This document shows positions 1 through 9,393 of a stretch of DNA of 64,000 nt, piece by piece (position 1 is the first letter of the stretch; the number at the start of each line of letters is the position of its first letter). The DNA is from Shewanella corallii (lineage in GTDB: Bacteria > Pseudomonadota > Gammaproteobacteria > Enterobacterales > Shewanellaceae). The notes under the pieces are model-generated. The model was not told the origin of the DNA. It worked only from the letters and a program-made list of their open reading frames with translations, and did not search any database. A program made the translations under genes and the position numbers. The stretch is from contig NZ_JAKIKT010000009.1 in NCBI RefSeq assembly GCF_023349125.1, positions 1 through 64,000 of the forward strand. Direction: 5' to 3'.

Positions 1-72
1 AGTCTTTGTCGACCTCATCAACTACTGTGAATGTCCACACAGATTTGCTTGTCTGTCTAATTGTTAAAGAGC
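1..72 (-). promoter_or_regulatory. rRNA operon leader with boxA antitermination site
   Basis: Read on the minus strand, positions 72-62 spell GCTCTTTAACA, the boxA element used by NusB/NusE antitermination complexes in rrn leaders. The bases after it (AATTAGACAGAC, then CTGTGTGGACATTC) resemble the E. coli stretch just before mature 16S rRNA. A 7-bp stem at 75-98 (TTCGGAA / TTCCGAA) sits where a boxB-like hairpin is expected. The 16S gene itself must lie beyond the left edge and be transcribed leftward. No rRNA gene body is inside the window. Confidence 0.85.
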
Positions 73-108
73 GTTTCGGAAGTTCGTTTCGTTCCGAAGA
101 GGCTGCGT

Positions 109-136
109 ATTTTACGCTTCAAACCTCTTTCGTCAA
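109..136 (-). promoter_or_regulatory. rrn P2 promoter
   Basis: About 170 bp downstream of P1 on the minus strand are a -35 TTGACG (136-131) and a -10 TAAAAT (114-109) with a 16-bp spacer. The position between P1 and the boxB/boxA leader matches the usual rrn P1-P2 tandem arrangement. Confidence 0.75.
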
Positions 137-278
137 GCGCTTTTTTGAAGAAGATTTTCAAGCGGTTAATTTGTGACCAAATGTCGTTTTCAACACTGCT
201 TTTCCATCTCTTCGGCTCTTGCCGACCTGACCTTTAAACCGCGCCGTTTGTCGCTGTGTGCCGTGTCAGTGAGGGCGC

Positions 279-306
279 ATTATAGGGAGCAAATTCGTTT
301 GCGCAA
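279..306 (-). promoter_or_regulatory. rrn P1 promoter
   Basis: On the minus strand a -35 TTGCGC (306-301) and a perfect -10 TATAAT (284-279) are separated by 16 bp, the sub-optimal spacing typical of rrn P1. The -10 is followed by GCGCC, the GC-rich discriminator linked to stringent control, and then by CACTGACACGG, which is nearly identical to the E. coli rrnB P1 start region. The sequence upstream is A/T-rich. It drives the rRNA operon off the left edge. Confidence 0.9.
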
Positions 307-493
307 GCGCTTTTATAGCAACACTTTACCAAGCGCCTGCAATTTAGGCATTGCGGTTATAATTAGCTCAGAAACCAATAGGTGGTGGCTGTTTTTGGAG
401 CAGACTGGATTGTATTTATCGTTAACATTGATAAAGTTGATTGAATAACCGCCAAGGCGAATAAGAACAAAGCTGAAAATGCAAGGAATGGCA

Positions 494-961
494 ATGACAA
501 CGCTTTTGAAACTGGTGGCACTGCAGATAATGATTGCTGGGATGTTGCTTTCAACAACAACCAATGCCAACGACATCATTTACACCTGGGTAGATGAAAA
601 CGGTACAAAACACTACAGTCAACTCCCCCCCGAAGGTGAGTATGAAGTTACCCGATTGAACCATCAGGATCTTGAACCCAAGCGAATAGGAACTGTATCT
701 CCGGTCAGAGCCGTGGCAAAAGCCAAACCAGCTACCGAAGACGATTTAACCAAACAGGCCGATGAGATAAAAGCGCAGAATGCAGAGCAGGCCAAAAGTA
801 TTTGTGACAATGCCAAACACACCCTGAATGTACTGCTCACCCATGCTCAGGTGACCCGTAAGGATGAAAGTAACGGTGAAATGGTGACTATGACACAAGA
901 GCAGAAGCAGGCCGCGATTAAAGAGAGCCAGGAAAGAGTCAAACTCTTTTGTGAAGAGTGA
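494..961 (+). CDS. DUF4124 domain protein, exported
   Basis: Small exported protein of about 155 residues. A hydrophobic signal sequence is followed by a DUF4124 motif (YTWVDENGTKHYSQLPP), a short beta-rich module common in gammaproteobacterial envelope proteins of unknown role. The C-terminal half is charged and probably helical. I prefer the ATG at 494 because AAGGA at 483-487 is spaced 6 nt from it; in-frame ATGs also exist at 479 and 488. A TATAAT at 358-363 may be its -10 box. The gene ends at a strong hairpin shared with clpB, which converges on it. The biochemical function is unknown. Confidence 0.8.
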   Translation: MTTLLKLVALQIMIAGMLLSTTTNANDIIYTWVDENGTKHYSQLPPEGEYEVTRLNHQDLEPKRIGTVSPVRAVAKAKPATEDDLTKQADEIKAQNAEQAKSICDNAKHTLNVLLTHAQVTRKDESNGEMVTMTQEQKQAAIKESQERVKLFCEE

Positions 962-1002
962 GCCATCCGAGCCAAGGCACAACAACAAGTAAGTACATAT
1001 AA

Positions 1003-1028
1003 GAAAGGGCGTCCGTGGACGCCCTTTC
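1003..1028. terminator. Bidirectional terminator between DUF4124 gene and clpB
   Basis: Near-perfect 12-bp inverted repeat (GAAAGGGCGTCC / GGACGCCCTTTC) between two convergent genes, with short A and T runs on the two sides, so it can end transcription in both directions. Confidence 0.8.
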
Positions 1029-1051
1029 TACTGATAGACCTGGGTAATCTA

Positions 1052-3625
1052 TTACTGGGTAAAAGTTAGAGCATTACCTTCCACTTCAACCTTAATTGCC
1101 TTACCCGGTACCAGCTCTCCTTTAAGCAGGCGCTGAGCCAGTGGGTTCTCTATCTCCTGTTGCAGTGCCCGCTTCAGGGGACGGGCTCCAAATACCGGAT
1201 CGAACCCAGCCTGAGCAATAATAGCCAACGCCTCGTCAGACACCTGCAAGTCGAACTCTTTCTCAGCCAATCGCGTGCGCAAAGAGCCAATCTGAATATC
1301 AGCGATGCGTTTAATGTTCTCGGCATCCAGAGGATGGAACACCACAGTTTCGTCTATGCGGTTCAGGAACTCAGGGCGGAAGTACTTATTCACTACATCC
1401 ATCACCTCAGTCTTCATATCCTCATAGGAGAAACTCCCAAACCTCTCCTGAATCACATCAGAGCCGAGGTTGGATGTCATAATCACCACTGCATTGCGGA
1501 AATCCACAGTTCTGCCCTGCCCATCGGTCAGACGACCGTCATCCAATACTTGCAGCAGAATATTGAATACATCCGGGTGCGCCTTCTCAACCTCATCCAA
1601 CAGAATTACTGAGTAAGGTTTGCGACGCACAGCTTCAGTCAGGTATCCCCCTTCCTCATAACCCACATATCCAGGAGGTGCACCGACCAAACGGGACACC
1701 GAGTGTTTCTCCATAAATTCAGACATGTCGATACGAACCAGCGCCGATTCACTGTCGAACAGGAATTTCGCCAGGGTTTTACACAACTCTGTCTTACCCA
1801 CCCCGGTGGGGCCAAGGAACAGGAAGGAGCCAATCGGACGATTAGGGTCGGCCAAACCGGCACGGCTGCGGCGAATGGCATTGGCCACAGCGTCAACCGC
1901 TTCATTCTGACCTATCACCCGCTCATGCAAAGCAGTTTCCATCTGCAACAGTTTTTCACGCTCACCTTCCAGCATCTTGGCAACCGGGATCCCCGTCGCC
2001 TTGGAAAGCACTTCGGCAATCTCCACATCTGTGACCTTATTGCGCAGCAGGGTCATGTCCTGCATTTCGGCCTGAGACGCCAGATCAAGCTGCTTTTCCA
2101 GCTCTGGAATACGACCATACTGAAGCTCAGACATGCGGGTCAGGTCACCGGCACGGCGTGCCACTTCCATATCCATACGCGCCTGCTCAAGATCAGCCTT
2201 GATCTGTTGAGTCCCTGCCAGTGCAGCTTTCTCTGTATACCAGATCTCATTCAACTCATTTGCCTTGGCTTCAATCTCTTTCAGATCTTCCCGCAGTGTC
2301 GCCAAACGTTTGCGACTGGCTTCATCATTTTCTTTCACCAACGCCTGCTCTTCCAGCTTAAGCTGGATAGCACGACGCTCCAGACGATCCAGCTGTTCAG
2401 GCTTGGAATCAATCTGCATACGAATACTGGAGGCGGCTTCGTCAATCAGGTCGATAGCTTTATCTGGCAGTTTTCTGTCAGAGATATACCTGTGAGACAT
2501 GCTCGCCGCAGCAACAATGGCCGGGTCGGTGATCTCCACATGGTGGTGCAACTCATAGCGCTCTTTCAGGCCTCGGAGAATAGCGATGGTATCTTCCACA
2601 TTGGGCTCTTCCACCAGAACTTTCTGGAAGCGGCGCTCAAGGGCGGCATCTTTCTCTATATATTGCCGGTATTCATCCAGGGTAGTGGCACCGACGCAGT
2701 GCAGCTCACCACGGGCCAATGCCGGCTTTAACATATTGCCCGCATCCATGGCGCCGTCACTCTTACCGGCGCCGACCATGGTGTGCAGCTCGTCGATAAA
2801 CAGGATCACCTGTCCCTCTTCCTGAGCCAGTTCGTTGAGCACAGCCTTGAGACGCTCTTCAAACTCACCACGGTATTTGGCACCGGCAACCAGCGCCCCG
2901 AGATCCAGCGACAGCACCCGCTTGTTCTTGATACCTTCAGGCACTTCACCGTTAACAATACGCTGGGCCAGACCTTCAACAATGGCTGTCTTACCCACAC
3001 CCGGCTCACCAATCAGCACAGGATTATTTTTACTGCGGCGCTGCAGCACCTGAACAGTGCGGCGTATTTCGTCATCACGGCCAATAACAGGATCCAGCTT
3101 GCCCTGTTCAGCACGCTCGGTCAGATCCACTGTGTATTTTTTTAATGCCTGGCGCTGATCCTCTGCATTGGGATCATCCACCTTCTGGCCACCACGAATC
3201 GCTTCTATGGTTTTCTCCATTAACTCTTTGGTGGCACCCGACTCCTTAAGAATACGAGCCAGGGTGTCATTGCCTTCCAGCGCTGCGAGGACGAACAATT
3301 CGCTGGAGATATATTTGTCTTTACGTTTTTGGGCGAGCTTATCGCACAAATTCAGCAAACGGATCAGTGCCTGGGAAAGCTGTACGTCACCACCGGTACC
3401 GTCTACCTGTGGCAGACGCTCCAGCTCCTGACTGAGCAAAGAACGCAGATTGCTGACACGGATCCCCGCTTGAGTCAGCAGGGGATGGATGGAGCCACCA
3501 TCTTGATTGAGCAACGCCATCATCAGGTGCACGGGTTCAATGAACTGGTGATCCCGGCCTAACGCCAGGGATTGGGCATCTGAAATGGCGATCTGGAATT
3601 TATTGGTCATACGATCGAGTCGCAT
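1052..3625 (-). CDS. clpB: ATP-dependent disaggregase ClpB
   Basis: Cytoplasmic AAA+ chaperone that extracts polypeptides from aggregates together with DnaK. The 857 residues match the family length. The order is an N-terminal Clp repeat domain (about 1-145), first AAA domain with Walker A GEPGVGKT near residue 205 and Walker [10 protein letters not shown], a coiled-coil middle domain (about 400-530), and second AAA domain with Walker A GPTGVGKT near 605 and Walker [15 protein letters not shown]. The ATG at 3625 follows AGGAGG. It lies downstream of pgeF and rluD on the same strand. A weak sigma-32-like -10 (CCCCGTTG on the minus strand, near 3665-3658) lies upstream, as expected for a heat-shock gene, but the -35 is unconvincing. 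Confidence 0.98.
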   Translation of the reverse strand: MRLDRMTNKFQIAISDAQSLALGRDHQFIEPVHLMMALLNQDGGSIHPLLTQAGIRVSNLRSLLSQELERLPQVDGTGGDVQLSQALIRLLNLCDKLAQKRKDKYISSELFVLAALEGNDTLARILKESGATKELMEKTIEAIRGGQKVDDPNAEDQRQALKKYTVDLTERAEQGKLDPVIGRDDEIRRTVQVLQRRSKNNPVLIGEPGVGKTAIVEGLAQRIVNGEVPEGIKNKRVLSLDLGALVAGAKYRGEFEERLKAVLNELAQEEGQVILFIDELHTMVGAGKSDGAMDAGNMLKPALARGELHCVGATTLDEYRQYIEKDAALERRFQKVLVEEPNVEDTIAILRGLKERYELHHHVEITDPAIVAAASMSHRYISDRKLPDKAIDLIDEAASSIRMQIDSKPEQLDRLERRAIQLKLEEQALVKENDEASRKRLATLREDLKEIEAKANELNEIWYTEKAALAGTQQIKADLEQARMDMEVARRAGDLTRMSELQYGRIPELEKQLDLASQAEMQDMTLLRNKVTDVEIAEVLSKATGIPVAKMLEGEREKLLQMETALHERVIGQNEAVDAVANAIRRSRAGLADPNRPIGSFLFLGPTGVGKTELCKTLAKFLFDSESALVRIDMSEFMEKHSVSRLVGAPPGYVGYEEGGYLTEAVRRKPYSVILLDEVEKAHPDVFNILLQVLDDGRLTDGQGRTVDFRNAVVIMTSNLGSDVIQERFGSFSYEDMKTEVMDVVNKYFRPEFLNRIDETVVFHPLDAENIKRIADIQIGSLRTRLAEKEFDLQVSDEALAIIAQAGFDPVFGARPLKRALQQEIENPLAQRLLKGELVPGKAIKVEVEGNALTFTQ

Positions 3626-3810
3626 AAAACCTCCTGAGGAAAGCCAAATATAGTCACCAACGGGGCAGGTATCGGCTGCTTTTTAATCCAGCATATATCC
3701 AGTGTATAAAAAGAAAATTTAATCAAATAGATAAATATACACCGGCAGATTCGTCTGCACCGTCTTCTAACAAAAAGATGGAGTCTGAATCCGGATTTTC
3801 AAGGGAAGGG

Positions 3811-4527
3811 TCAGGCCTTAAGCCAGATAAAAGAGGCAAAACGTCCTGTGGTTGCGGTTTTGCGGAAAGAAAAATATTTATGGTCCTGGGTATAGGTACA
3901 CTCACCGGCACACAGGATTTCAGAGACTCCTGCCGACTCCAGTCTTTGACGAGCCAACATTTCCAGATTGCCGAGGAACTTGCCGGGCAAAACAGCCACA
4001 AAAGCCTGTTGAGCCGCTTCGTCAACAGCCATAAAAGCATCGCGGACTTCGCCACCAACCTCGAAAGCAGCTGGACCAATGGCCGGGCCGGTAAACGCCA
4101 GAATATCTTCAGGGCGAGCCTTAAACTTTGCCAGGGTGGCTTCAATCACGCCGTTACATAATCCACGCCAACCGGCATGAACGGCAGCGACTTCAGTACC
4201 ATGGCGGTCGCACAGCAGAACAGGCAGACAATCAGCCGTCATGACCGCACACACCTGACCGGGTGTATTGGTGTAACTGGCATCAGCCTGATTGGAACCA
4301 TCAAGAGGAAGGGAAACCACATCTGTACCATGAACCTGCTCCAACCAAACCGGCTGAGAAGGCATGGCGAACATGGACTGCACCCGACGACGATTTTCGG
4401 TAACAGCTTGTGGGTCGTCATTGACATGATCCCCCAGATTCAAGCTGTCGAAAGGTGGCAGACTGACTCCCCCCTCACGGGTGGAGACAGCAAAACCTAT
4501 GTTATCGGGTACCGCCCAGCCAAACAC
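3811..4527 (-). CDS. pgeF: Peptidoglycan editing factor PgeF (YfiH, multicopper/laccase fold)
   Basis: 238-residue member of the DUF152/YfiH family, which hydrolyses misincorporated amino acids from cytoplasmic peptidoglycan precursors and shows purine-nucleoside and laccase-like activity in other members. Visible hallmarks are the STREGGVS start, the conserved TADCLPVLLCD and AAVHAGWRGL segments that carry the metal-binding Cys and His, and the C-terminal ASFIWL. The start is GTG at 4527, two bases after the rluD stop, so the two genes are probably translationally coupled. clpB follows about 185 bp downstream. Confidence 0.93.
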   Translation of the reverse strand: MFGWAVPDNIGFAVSTREGGVSLPPFDSLNLGDHVNDDPQAVTENRRRVQSMFAMPSQPVWLEQVHGTDVVSLPLDGSNQADASYTNTPGQVCAVMTADCLPVLLCDRHGTEVAAVHAGWRGLCNGVIEATLAKFKARPEDILAFTGPAIGPAAFEVGGEVRDAFMAVDEAAQQAFVAVLPGKFLGNLEMLARQRLESAGVSEILCAGECTYTQDHKYFSFRKTATTGRFASFIWLKA

Positions 4528-4529
4528 CC

Positions 4530-5504
4530 TTAGATGTACTCCATCGGATGTTCTTCTGTGTCTTTACGCAGTGCTTTGGTCAGTTCAACCATATCTGCAG
4601 GAACCGGTGCCTGGAAGCTCATGATTTCCATATCAACCGGGTGCACCAACTCAAGACGTACAGCGTGCAGCGCCTGACGCTTGAAGTTTCTCAGCACCTC
4701 GGTGAACTCGGCGCTGGCAGCCTTGGGCGGACGAGGACGACCACCATAAACTGGATCACCTACCAGTACGTGGCCAATATGGGCCATGTGCACACGGATC
4801 TGGTGAGTACGACCGGTTTCCAGGCGCAAACGCAGACGGGTATGGGCGCGGAACTTCTCTGCCACACGGTAGTGGGTCACAGAAGGACGACCATTATGGA
4901 TCACCGCCATATGGGTACGCTTGGTGGCATGACGACCAATAGGCTCATCAACGGTACCGCCAGCTGTCATGGTACCGATACAGATCGCCTCATATTCACG
5001 GGTGATCTCGCGGGCCTGCAACGCAGCGACCAGATGAGTCTGTGCTTCTACTGTTTTTGCCACCACCATCAAACCTGTGGTGTCTTTATCCAGACGGTGA
5101 ACAATACCGGCACGGGGTACCAGTTCAATTTCCGGGCAGTGGTGCAACAGAGCATTCATCAGAGTGCCATCTGTATTGCCTGCGCCCGGATGAACCACCA
5201 GACCGGCCTGCTTGTTGATCACCAGAATGTGGTCATCTTCGTAAACGATATCCAGATCTATGGCCTGAGCTTCGGCGTGCACTTCCTCTGGAAGGGTCGC
5301 CTCAATCTCTACCTGCTGGGATTCGAGTACTTTTTCTCGGGGCTTATCTACCTTGACCCCATCAACATATACTGCACCGGATACGATCCATTCCTTGATG
5401 CGTGTGCGCGAGTAGTCAGGGAACAACTCTGCCAATGCCTGATCCAATCTCAGCCCTGTTTGAGTTGCTGAAATCTCGCTTTTTAGATTAATCTCTTGAG
5501 CCAT
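4530..5504 (-). CDS. rluD: 23S rRNA pseudouridine synthase RluD
   Basis: Makes pseudouridines 1911, 1915 and 1917 in helix 69 of 23S rRNA. An N-terminal S4 RNA-binding domain (about 15-75) is followed by an RluA-type catalytic domain with the signature HRLDKDTTGLMVVAK, containing the catalytic Asp. Length from the ATG at 5504 is 324 residues, typical for RluD. An upstream in-frame TTG at 5534 is less likely because the MAQEINL start matches the family. It is divergent from bamD and co-directional with pgeF, the same arrangement as in E. coli. Confidence 0.96.
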   Translation of the reverse strand: MAQEINLKSEISATQTGLRLDQALAELFPDYSRTRIKEWIVSGAVYVDGVKVDKPREKVLESQQVEIEATLPEEVHAEAQAIDLDIVYEDDHILVINKQAGLVVHPGAGNTDGTLMNALLHHCPEIELVPRAGIVHRLDKDTTGLMVVAKTVEAQTHLVAALQAREITREYEAICIGTMTAGGTVDEPIGRHATKRTHMAVIHNGRPSVTHYRVAEKFRAHTRLRLRLETGRTHQIRVHMAHIGHVLVGDPVYGGRPRPPKAASAEFTEVLRNFKRQALHAVRLELVHPVDMEIMSFQAPVPADMVELTKALRKDTEEHPMEYI

Positions 5505-5629
5505 AAGGAACCGTTCCCCGGATTTGGGGTCCAATAAGAAAGTGCTATCTGTTACAATCGGATTGTTTCTATTTTATCGTGAAATGGAAAAATTCTTAAC
5601 TACAACTTATAAAAGAATTGAATTCTCCT

Positions 5630-6391
5630 ATGTCTAGATTTGCCAAGTGCGCTGCCGTTGCCTTGATATCCCTTGCGATTTCAGCCTGTAGCAGTAACAA
5701 CGAGCTGGATGAATCCCTGTCCAAACAGTCACCTGAGGCCCTCTATACCCAGGCCCGTACCTCAATGGAACTGGGAAATTTTTCCAAAGCAGTCCGCACC
5801 CTGGAAGCTCTGGATTCCCGCTATCCCTTTGGACCTCACAAAACTCAGGTCCAGCTGGATATGATCTATGCCTATTATAAGCTGAATGATCCGGCTTCCG
5901 GCATTGCCAATATTGACCGTTTCATTCGTCTGAACCCAACCCACCCTGATATAGACTATGTCTACTATATGCGTGGACTGGTGAACATGCAGTCAGACAG
6001 CTATATGTTCCACGATATGCTGGGTATCGACCGCACTGACAGAGATCCCAAGCACGCGATGCAGGCCTTCAAAGATTTTGAACGCCTGATCAAGATGTAC
6101 CCAAACAGCAAATATGCTGCCGATTCGCAAAAGCGTATGCAGTGGCTGAAAGATCGTCTGGCTCGCTACTCCATCGATGTGGCTGAGTACTACCTGAAGA
6201 TGAACGCCTGGAGTGCTGCAGCTGTTCGCGCTCAATCTGTGATGGAAACCTACCCGGGTACTCCTTCAACCGAGCGCGCGTTGGAAATTATGGCTGAAGC
6301 CTACGGAGAACTCGGACAGGAAAAGCTTAGAGAGCATGTTTTGCAGGTGCTCAAAGTTAACTTCCCGGGAAATAAACTGGTCGCTAACTAA
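5630..6391 (+). CDS. bamD: Outer-membrane assembly lipoprotein BamD
   Basis: Essential lipoprotein of the BAM complex that inserts beta-barrel proteins into the outer membrane. A short signal peptide ends in a lipobox (LAISAC) with the lipidated Cys about residue 20. The rest is tetratricopeptide-like helices including TQARTSMELGNFSKAVRTLE and the conserved DSRYPFGPHKTQVQL. The ATG at 5630 gives 253 residues, close to the usual ~245; a TTG at 5618 is in frame but less likely. The divergent rluD-bamD pairing supports the call. A rho-independent terminator follows at 6421. Confidence 0.96.
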   Translation: MSRFAKCAAVALISLAISACSSNNELDESLSKQSPEALYTQARTSMELGNFSKAVRTLEALDSRYPFGPHKTQVQLDMIYAYYKLNDPASGIANIDRFIRLNPTHPDIDYVYYMRGLVNMQSDSYMFHDMLGIDRTDRDPKHAMQAFKDFERLIKMYPNSKYAADSQKRMQWLKDRLARYSIDVAEYYLKMNAWSAAAVRAQSVMETYPGTPSTERALEIMAEAYGELGQEKLREHVLQVLKVNFPGNKLVAN

Positions 6392-6420
6392 CAGTCGATA
6401 GCCTTTTAAGTTGCCCTTAT

Positions 6421-6450
6421 AAACGCCCCTTTTATGGGGCGTTTTGTTTT
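6421..6450. terminator. Terminator between bamD and the RND exporter gene
   Basis: AAACGCCCC / GGGGCGTTT stem followed by TGTTTT on the plus strand, with an A-rich flank serving the minus strand. It overlaps the last codons of the convergent exporter gene. Confidence 0.85.
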
Positions 6451-8621
6451 GGGAAGCAATGCCGCCAAAGGCTGGGCAATACCAAGAGGTCAAAAAACCA
6501 GGCTGAGCCGATAATCAAGGCTGACAGCAGACTTAACTCAAGTATGGGGCCGAAATCTGACAACATTCCCAGCATAAACCCGGCGACCAACACCAGACTG
6601 GTCAGAGAAATTGCCGGAGTGATCCTGATTAACTGCCTTCTCAATATAAAGGGGTGCTGCGCTGCTTTGGCATCCAGCCGTAACAGCAGATGCAGGGTAT
6701 CATCGACAATAATACCCAGGATCATACCTATTACCATGGTGCTCCCCAGGCTGAGGCCTCCCCCCGTCATCCCCCAGTAACCAAACACCCATATCAACGG
6801 CAGCAGGTTGGCCATCAACCCCAGCAGCGCCAGACGTATTGACCCTCTCAACCAGTAAAGCAGCAGACTCAGCATCACCAATGCCACCAAAAACGACAGC
6901 AACATATTAATGGCATTGTCCTCACTCAAATGAGCGTAAAGGCTTTGGGGCCCGAGCGCAGGGGACAATTCACCGGGATATTGCTGCTGCGCCAGCCAGC
7001 TGTTGATTCTCTGCTCCAGTGCCAACATGCTGGCGGTATCTGTTGGCCGTAAGTACACCTGCAGCAACTGACGTTGCAAATCATCTGTGACCTCCTTTCC
7101 CAGTCCAAGCTCTGATGGCGGTGTAGCCTTAAATACCTGCTCAAGGGCTGAACGCCCCAACCCTGCAGCTCTGAACCAGTCAATCAGAGTATCGACTCTC
7201 ACCACTTCAGGCTGCTGCTTCAAAAAGCGGGAAAAGCGATTAACAAATCTGACTGCTTCAGGATCCAGCGCGCCATTTGGGTGTGTATATAGGAAGGTTT
7301 GATAATTAGCGGCATAAAACGTTTTGGCCGTCACCTCTGCCCCCTGGCGCAAAGGGTTATCAGCTGAGAAATACCCCAGCGGGTCATCTTTAAACACAAG
7401 TTGAGCCACGCCGATTCCGCCAAATACACAGGCCAGCAGAGCCAAACTCAAACCCGGCAGCGGACGCTGCAAGGCTTTAATGGCCAATCTGGATGAGCAT
7501 TCCAGTCGTCGCGCCTCTTTTGGATTATTGTCCCGGCTGTGGCCCTTGCGCCTGCCAAGCCCCACAATCACCATCAACCAGGTGAGATGCAGTAGTAGAT
7601 TGATCGCCACCGCGAATGCCACCAGAATGCCGAAGGCTTTTATGGGTGGTGAAGGACTGAAAGTCAGCAGCAAAAAACCACAACAGGTCGTGAGCGCCCC
7701 CCAAAACAGTGGCGGCAAGTGCTCCTCTATACTTCTGCGCCGGGCCTCCATGCAATCCAGCCCCAAATTAGAAAGCCTGCGCCAACCGGTAAACAGATGA
7801 ATACCCGACGCCAGCGACAGCACCACCAAAATCACCGGAATCACACCACTGATTGCCGTCAGAGGCAAAGCCAACCATCCGGCAATGCCCAGAGTTAACC
7901 AAAGGCTGAGCAAAGCACTGCTGCCAATACCGAGCAGCCAGGGTAATGACCTGACGTACCAACCCAGCAAGATTGCGGTTAACAACATCAGAGAAGGCAT
8001 AAACCAGGCAAGGTCACTGCTGAATACTTCGGCATACTGCCAGTTCAGAGCCAAAGGTCCATAGAAGAACAGCTCAAGCCGCTGACCATCAACCAACGCT
8101 GTCAATTGCCATTGCAACTGCTCTATCAATTGACCAAACAACTCGGGAGATAAAGCGGACTGCTCAAACTCCATTTCAAGCAGCACGATTCTGCCATCTT
8201 TGGAAATCACCAGGCTTTCTCTGGGGTGAGCTTTGTATGAAAGCAGCCTATCCCTGTGTCCGGAACCATGGATAAGCTCTAAATAGCCAGCTACAGACAA
8301 AACCTCGGAGTTGTCAGTCAGGATATTGTTGATCTGCTCAAGCTGACTTTGCTGATGTTGCCACTGCCAGTCTTCCGGGCCTTTGATAATCAACCACAGG
8401 GTATCGGGGCGATTGAAGCTATCAGTCAACTCCCGACTCAACTCATATCGCAGATCATCAGGCGCAAAGTACGCGTCGTAACGGGTATTGATATTCAGTT
8501 GCCAGACTAAAGGAGAGACAGTGGCGGCCAGCGCCAACCAAAACAGGACAATACCCAGTGGATGTCGCCACAACTTAATCAAATATCCATACATACAGTC
8601 CGATGCTTCTCCCTGAATCAT
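6432..8621 (-). CDS. RND/MMPL-family membrane exporter
   Basis: 729-residue inner-membrane protein with the two-fold repeat of RND-superfamily exporters: one N-terminal transmembrane helix, a periplasmic loop, a five-helix bundle (about 200-370), a second single helix and periplasmic loop, and a second five-helix bundle (about 560-720). The segment GIIVDDTLHLLLRL carries the paired Asp residues typical of proton-coupled RND/MMPL proteins. It resembles hopanoid/lipid exporters of the HpnN type more than drug pumps, and no membrane-fusion partner is nearby, so the cargo is unknown. The ATG at 8621 is used; a second in-frame ATG at 8594 would start just before the first helix. Confidence 0.85.
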   Translation of the reverse strand: MIQGEASDCMYGYLIKLWRHPLGIVLFWLALAATVSPLVWQLNINTRYDAYFAPDDLRYELSRELTDSFNRPDTLWLIIKGPEDWQWQHQQSQLEQINNILTDNSEVLSVAGYLELIHGSGHRDRLLSYKAHPRESLVISKDGRIVLLEMEFEQSALSPELFGQLIEQLQWQLTALVDGQRLELFFYGPLALNWQYAEVFSSDLAWFMPSLMLLTAILLGWYVRSLPWLLGIGSSALLSLWLTLGIAGWLALPLTAISGVIPVILVVLSLASGIHLFTGWRRLSNLGLDCMEARRRSIEEHLPPLFWGALTTCCGFLLLTFSPSPPIKAFGILVAFAVAINLLLHLTWLMVIVGLGRRKGHSRDNNPKEARRLECSSRLAIKALQRPLPGLSLALLACVFGGIGVAQLVFKDDPLGYFSADNPLRQGAEVTAKTFYAANYQTFLYTHPNGALDPEAVRFVNRFSRFLKQQPEVVRVDTLIDWFRAAGLGRSALEQVFKATPPSELGLGKEVTDDLQRQLLQVYLRPTDTASMLALEQRINSWLAQQQYPGELSPALGPQSLYAHLSEDNAINMLLSFLVALVMLSLLLYWLRGSIRLALLGLMANLLPLIWVFGYWGMTGGGLSLGSTMVIGMILGIIVDDTLHLLLRLDAKAAQHPFILRRQLIRITPAISLTSLVLVAGFMLGMLSDFGPILELSLLSALIIGSAWFFDLLVLPSLWRHCFPKQNAP

Positions 8622-8832
8622 CCTGTTTACTTACCCTATAGCGACCAGCCCTGTTTGGCCTGCTCTCGCCGGTTTTATCATCAATACTCCCAGCCATGGT
8701 GCAAGCAGGTGATTTTTCGCGCTTTACGTCACAACAGGCTAACGCTTTTACTGCAAAAACTCAGCATTATCAGCGCTTGCGGGCAAATCTTATGCAAACA
8801 CACAGGTTTTTGGTTTTTCCCAAAGAAAAGTG

Positions 8833-8861
8833 TTGACTCAAATCCGCAAAAGCTTTTTAAT
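8833..8861 (+). promoter_or_regulatory. tRNA operon promoter
   Basis: TTGACT (8833-8838), 17-bp spacer, TTTAAT (8856-8861), then a GC-rich discriminator GCACGCC just before the first tRNA at 8872. The discriminator resembles those of stringently controlled stable-RNA promoters. Confidence 0.8.
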
Positions 8862-8871
8862 GCACGCCGTC

Positions 8872-8947
8872 GCCCGAATAGCTCAGTTGGTAGAGCAGCG
8901 GATTGAAAATCCGCGTGTCCCTGGTTCGATTCCGGGTTCGGGCACCA
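8872..8947 (+). tRNA. tRNA-Phe (GAA), copy 1
   Basis: 76-nt cloverleaf with encoded CCA. The acceptor stem is GCCCGAA / TTCGGGC, the anticodon loop is TTGAAAA with anticodon GAA, and the T-loop is GGTTCGATTCC. First gene of the cluster, 10 nt after the -10 box. Confidence 0.98.
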
Positions 8948-9005
8948 CTCTTTAACTTTGGTGCTGAACAGGCTAAATTAAAGAGCTTAAGCAAGATAGT
9001 ACAGT

Positions 9006-9092
9006 GCAGGTGTGGTGGAATTGGTAGACACGCCAGCTTCAGGTGCTGGTGCCCTCACGGGCGTGGAAGTTCAAGTCTTCTCACCTGTACCA
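9006..9092 (+). tRNA. tRNA-Leu (CAG), copy 1
   Basis: 87-nt class II tRNA with encoded CCA. The acceptor stem is GCAGGTG / CACCTGT, the anticodon loop TTCAGGT has anticodon CAG, and the long variable arm has stem GCCC / GGGC as in leucine tRNAs. Confidence 0.97.
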
Positions 9093-9131
9093 ATCTTGTT
9101 TAAATAGTTGTTGATCACACAGGTCGTCAGT

Positions 9132-9218
9132 GCAGGTGTGGTGGAATTGGTAGACACGCCAGCTTCAGGTGCTGGTGCCCTCACGGGCGTGGAAGTTCAA
9201 GTCTTCTCACCTGTACCA
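9132..9218 (+). tRNA. tRNA-Leu (CAG), copy 2
   Basis: Identical in sequence to copy 1, with anticodon CAG, class II variable arm and encoded CCA. Confidence 0.97.
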
Positions 9219-9251
9219 ATTTCTGACGATTCGATTAACAACAAATTCTAT

Positions 9252-9338
9252 GCAGGTGTGGTGGAATTGGTAGACACGCTAGCTTCAGGTGCTAGTGCCC
9301 TTACGGGCGTGGAAGTTCAAGTCTTCTCACCTGTACCA
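9252..9338 (+). tRNA. tRNA-Leu (CAG), copy 3 (variant)
   Basis: Same structure as the other copies but with a compensated base-pair change in the anticodon stem (CTAGC / GCTAG instead of CCAGC / GCTGG) and a C-to-T change in the variable-arm loop. The pairing is kept, so it is probably functional. Followed by a terminator. Confidence 0.97.
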
Positions 9339-9346
9339 ATTTTAAG

Positions 9347-9371
9347 ACCTCGATAACGTCGAGGTTTTTTT
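9347..9371 (+). terminator. Terminator inside the tRNA cluster
   Basis: ACCTCGA / TCGAGGT stem with a TAACG loop and seven T residues, right after the third tRNA-Leu. It splits the cluster into two transcription units or attenuates the second half. Confidence 0.8.
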
Positions 9372-9393
9372 AGCGGAAAATAAAACCGTTAAA

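Noticed and set aside
1703-2731. 342-codon plus-strand frame inside clpB
   Set aside because: Antisense to conserved ClpB AAA domains; no recognisable domain.
3658-3665. Sigma-32 promoter for clpB
   Set aside because: Only a CCCCGTTG-like -10 is visible; no acceptable CTTGAA -35 lies at the right distance, so it is mentioned as weak and not listed as a feature.
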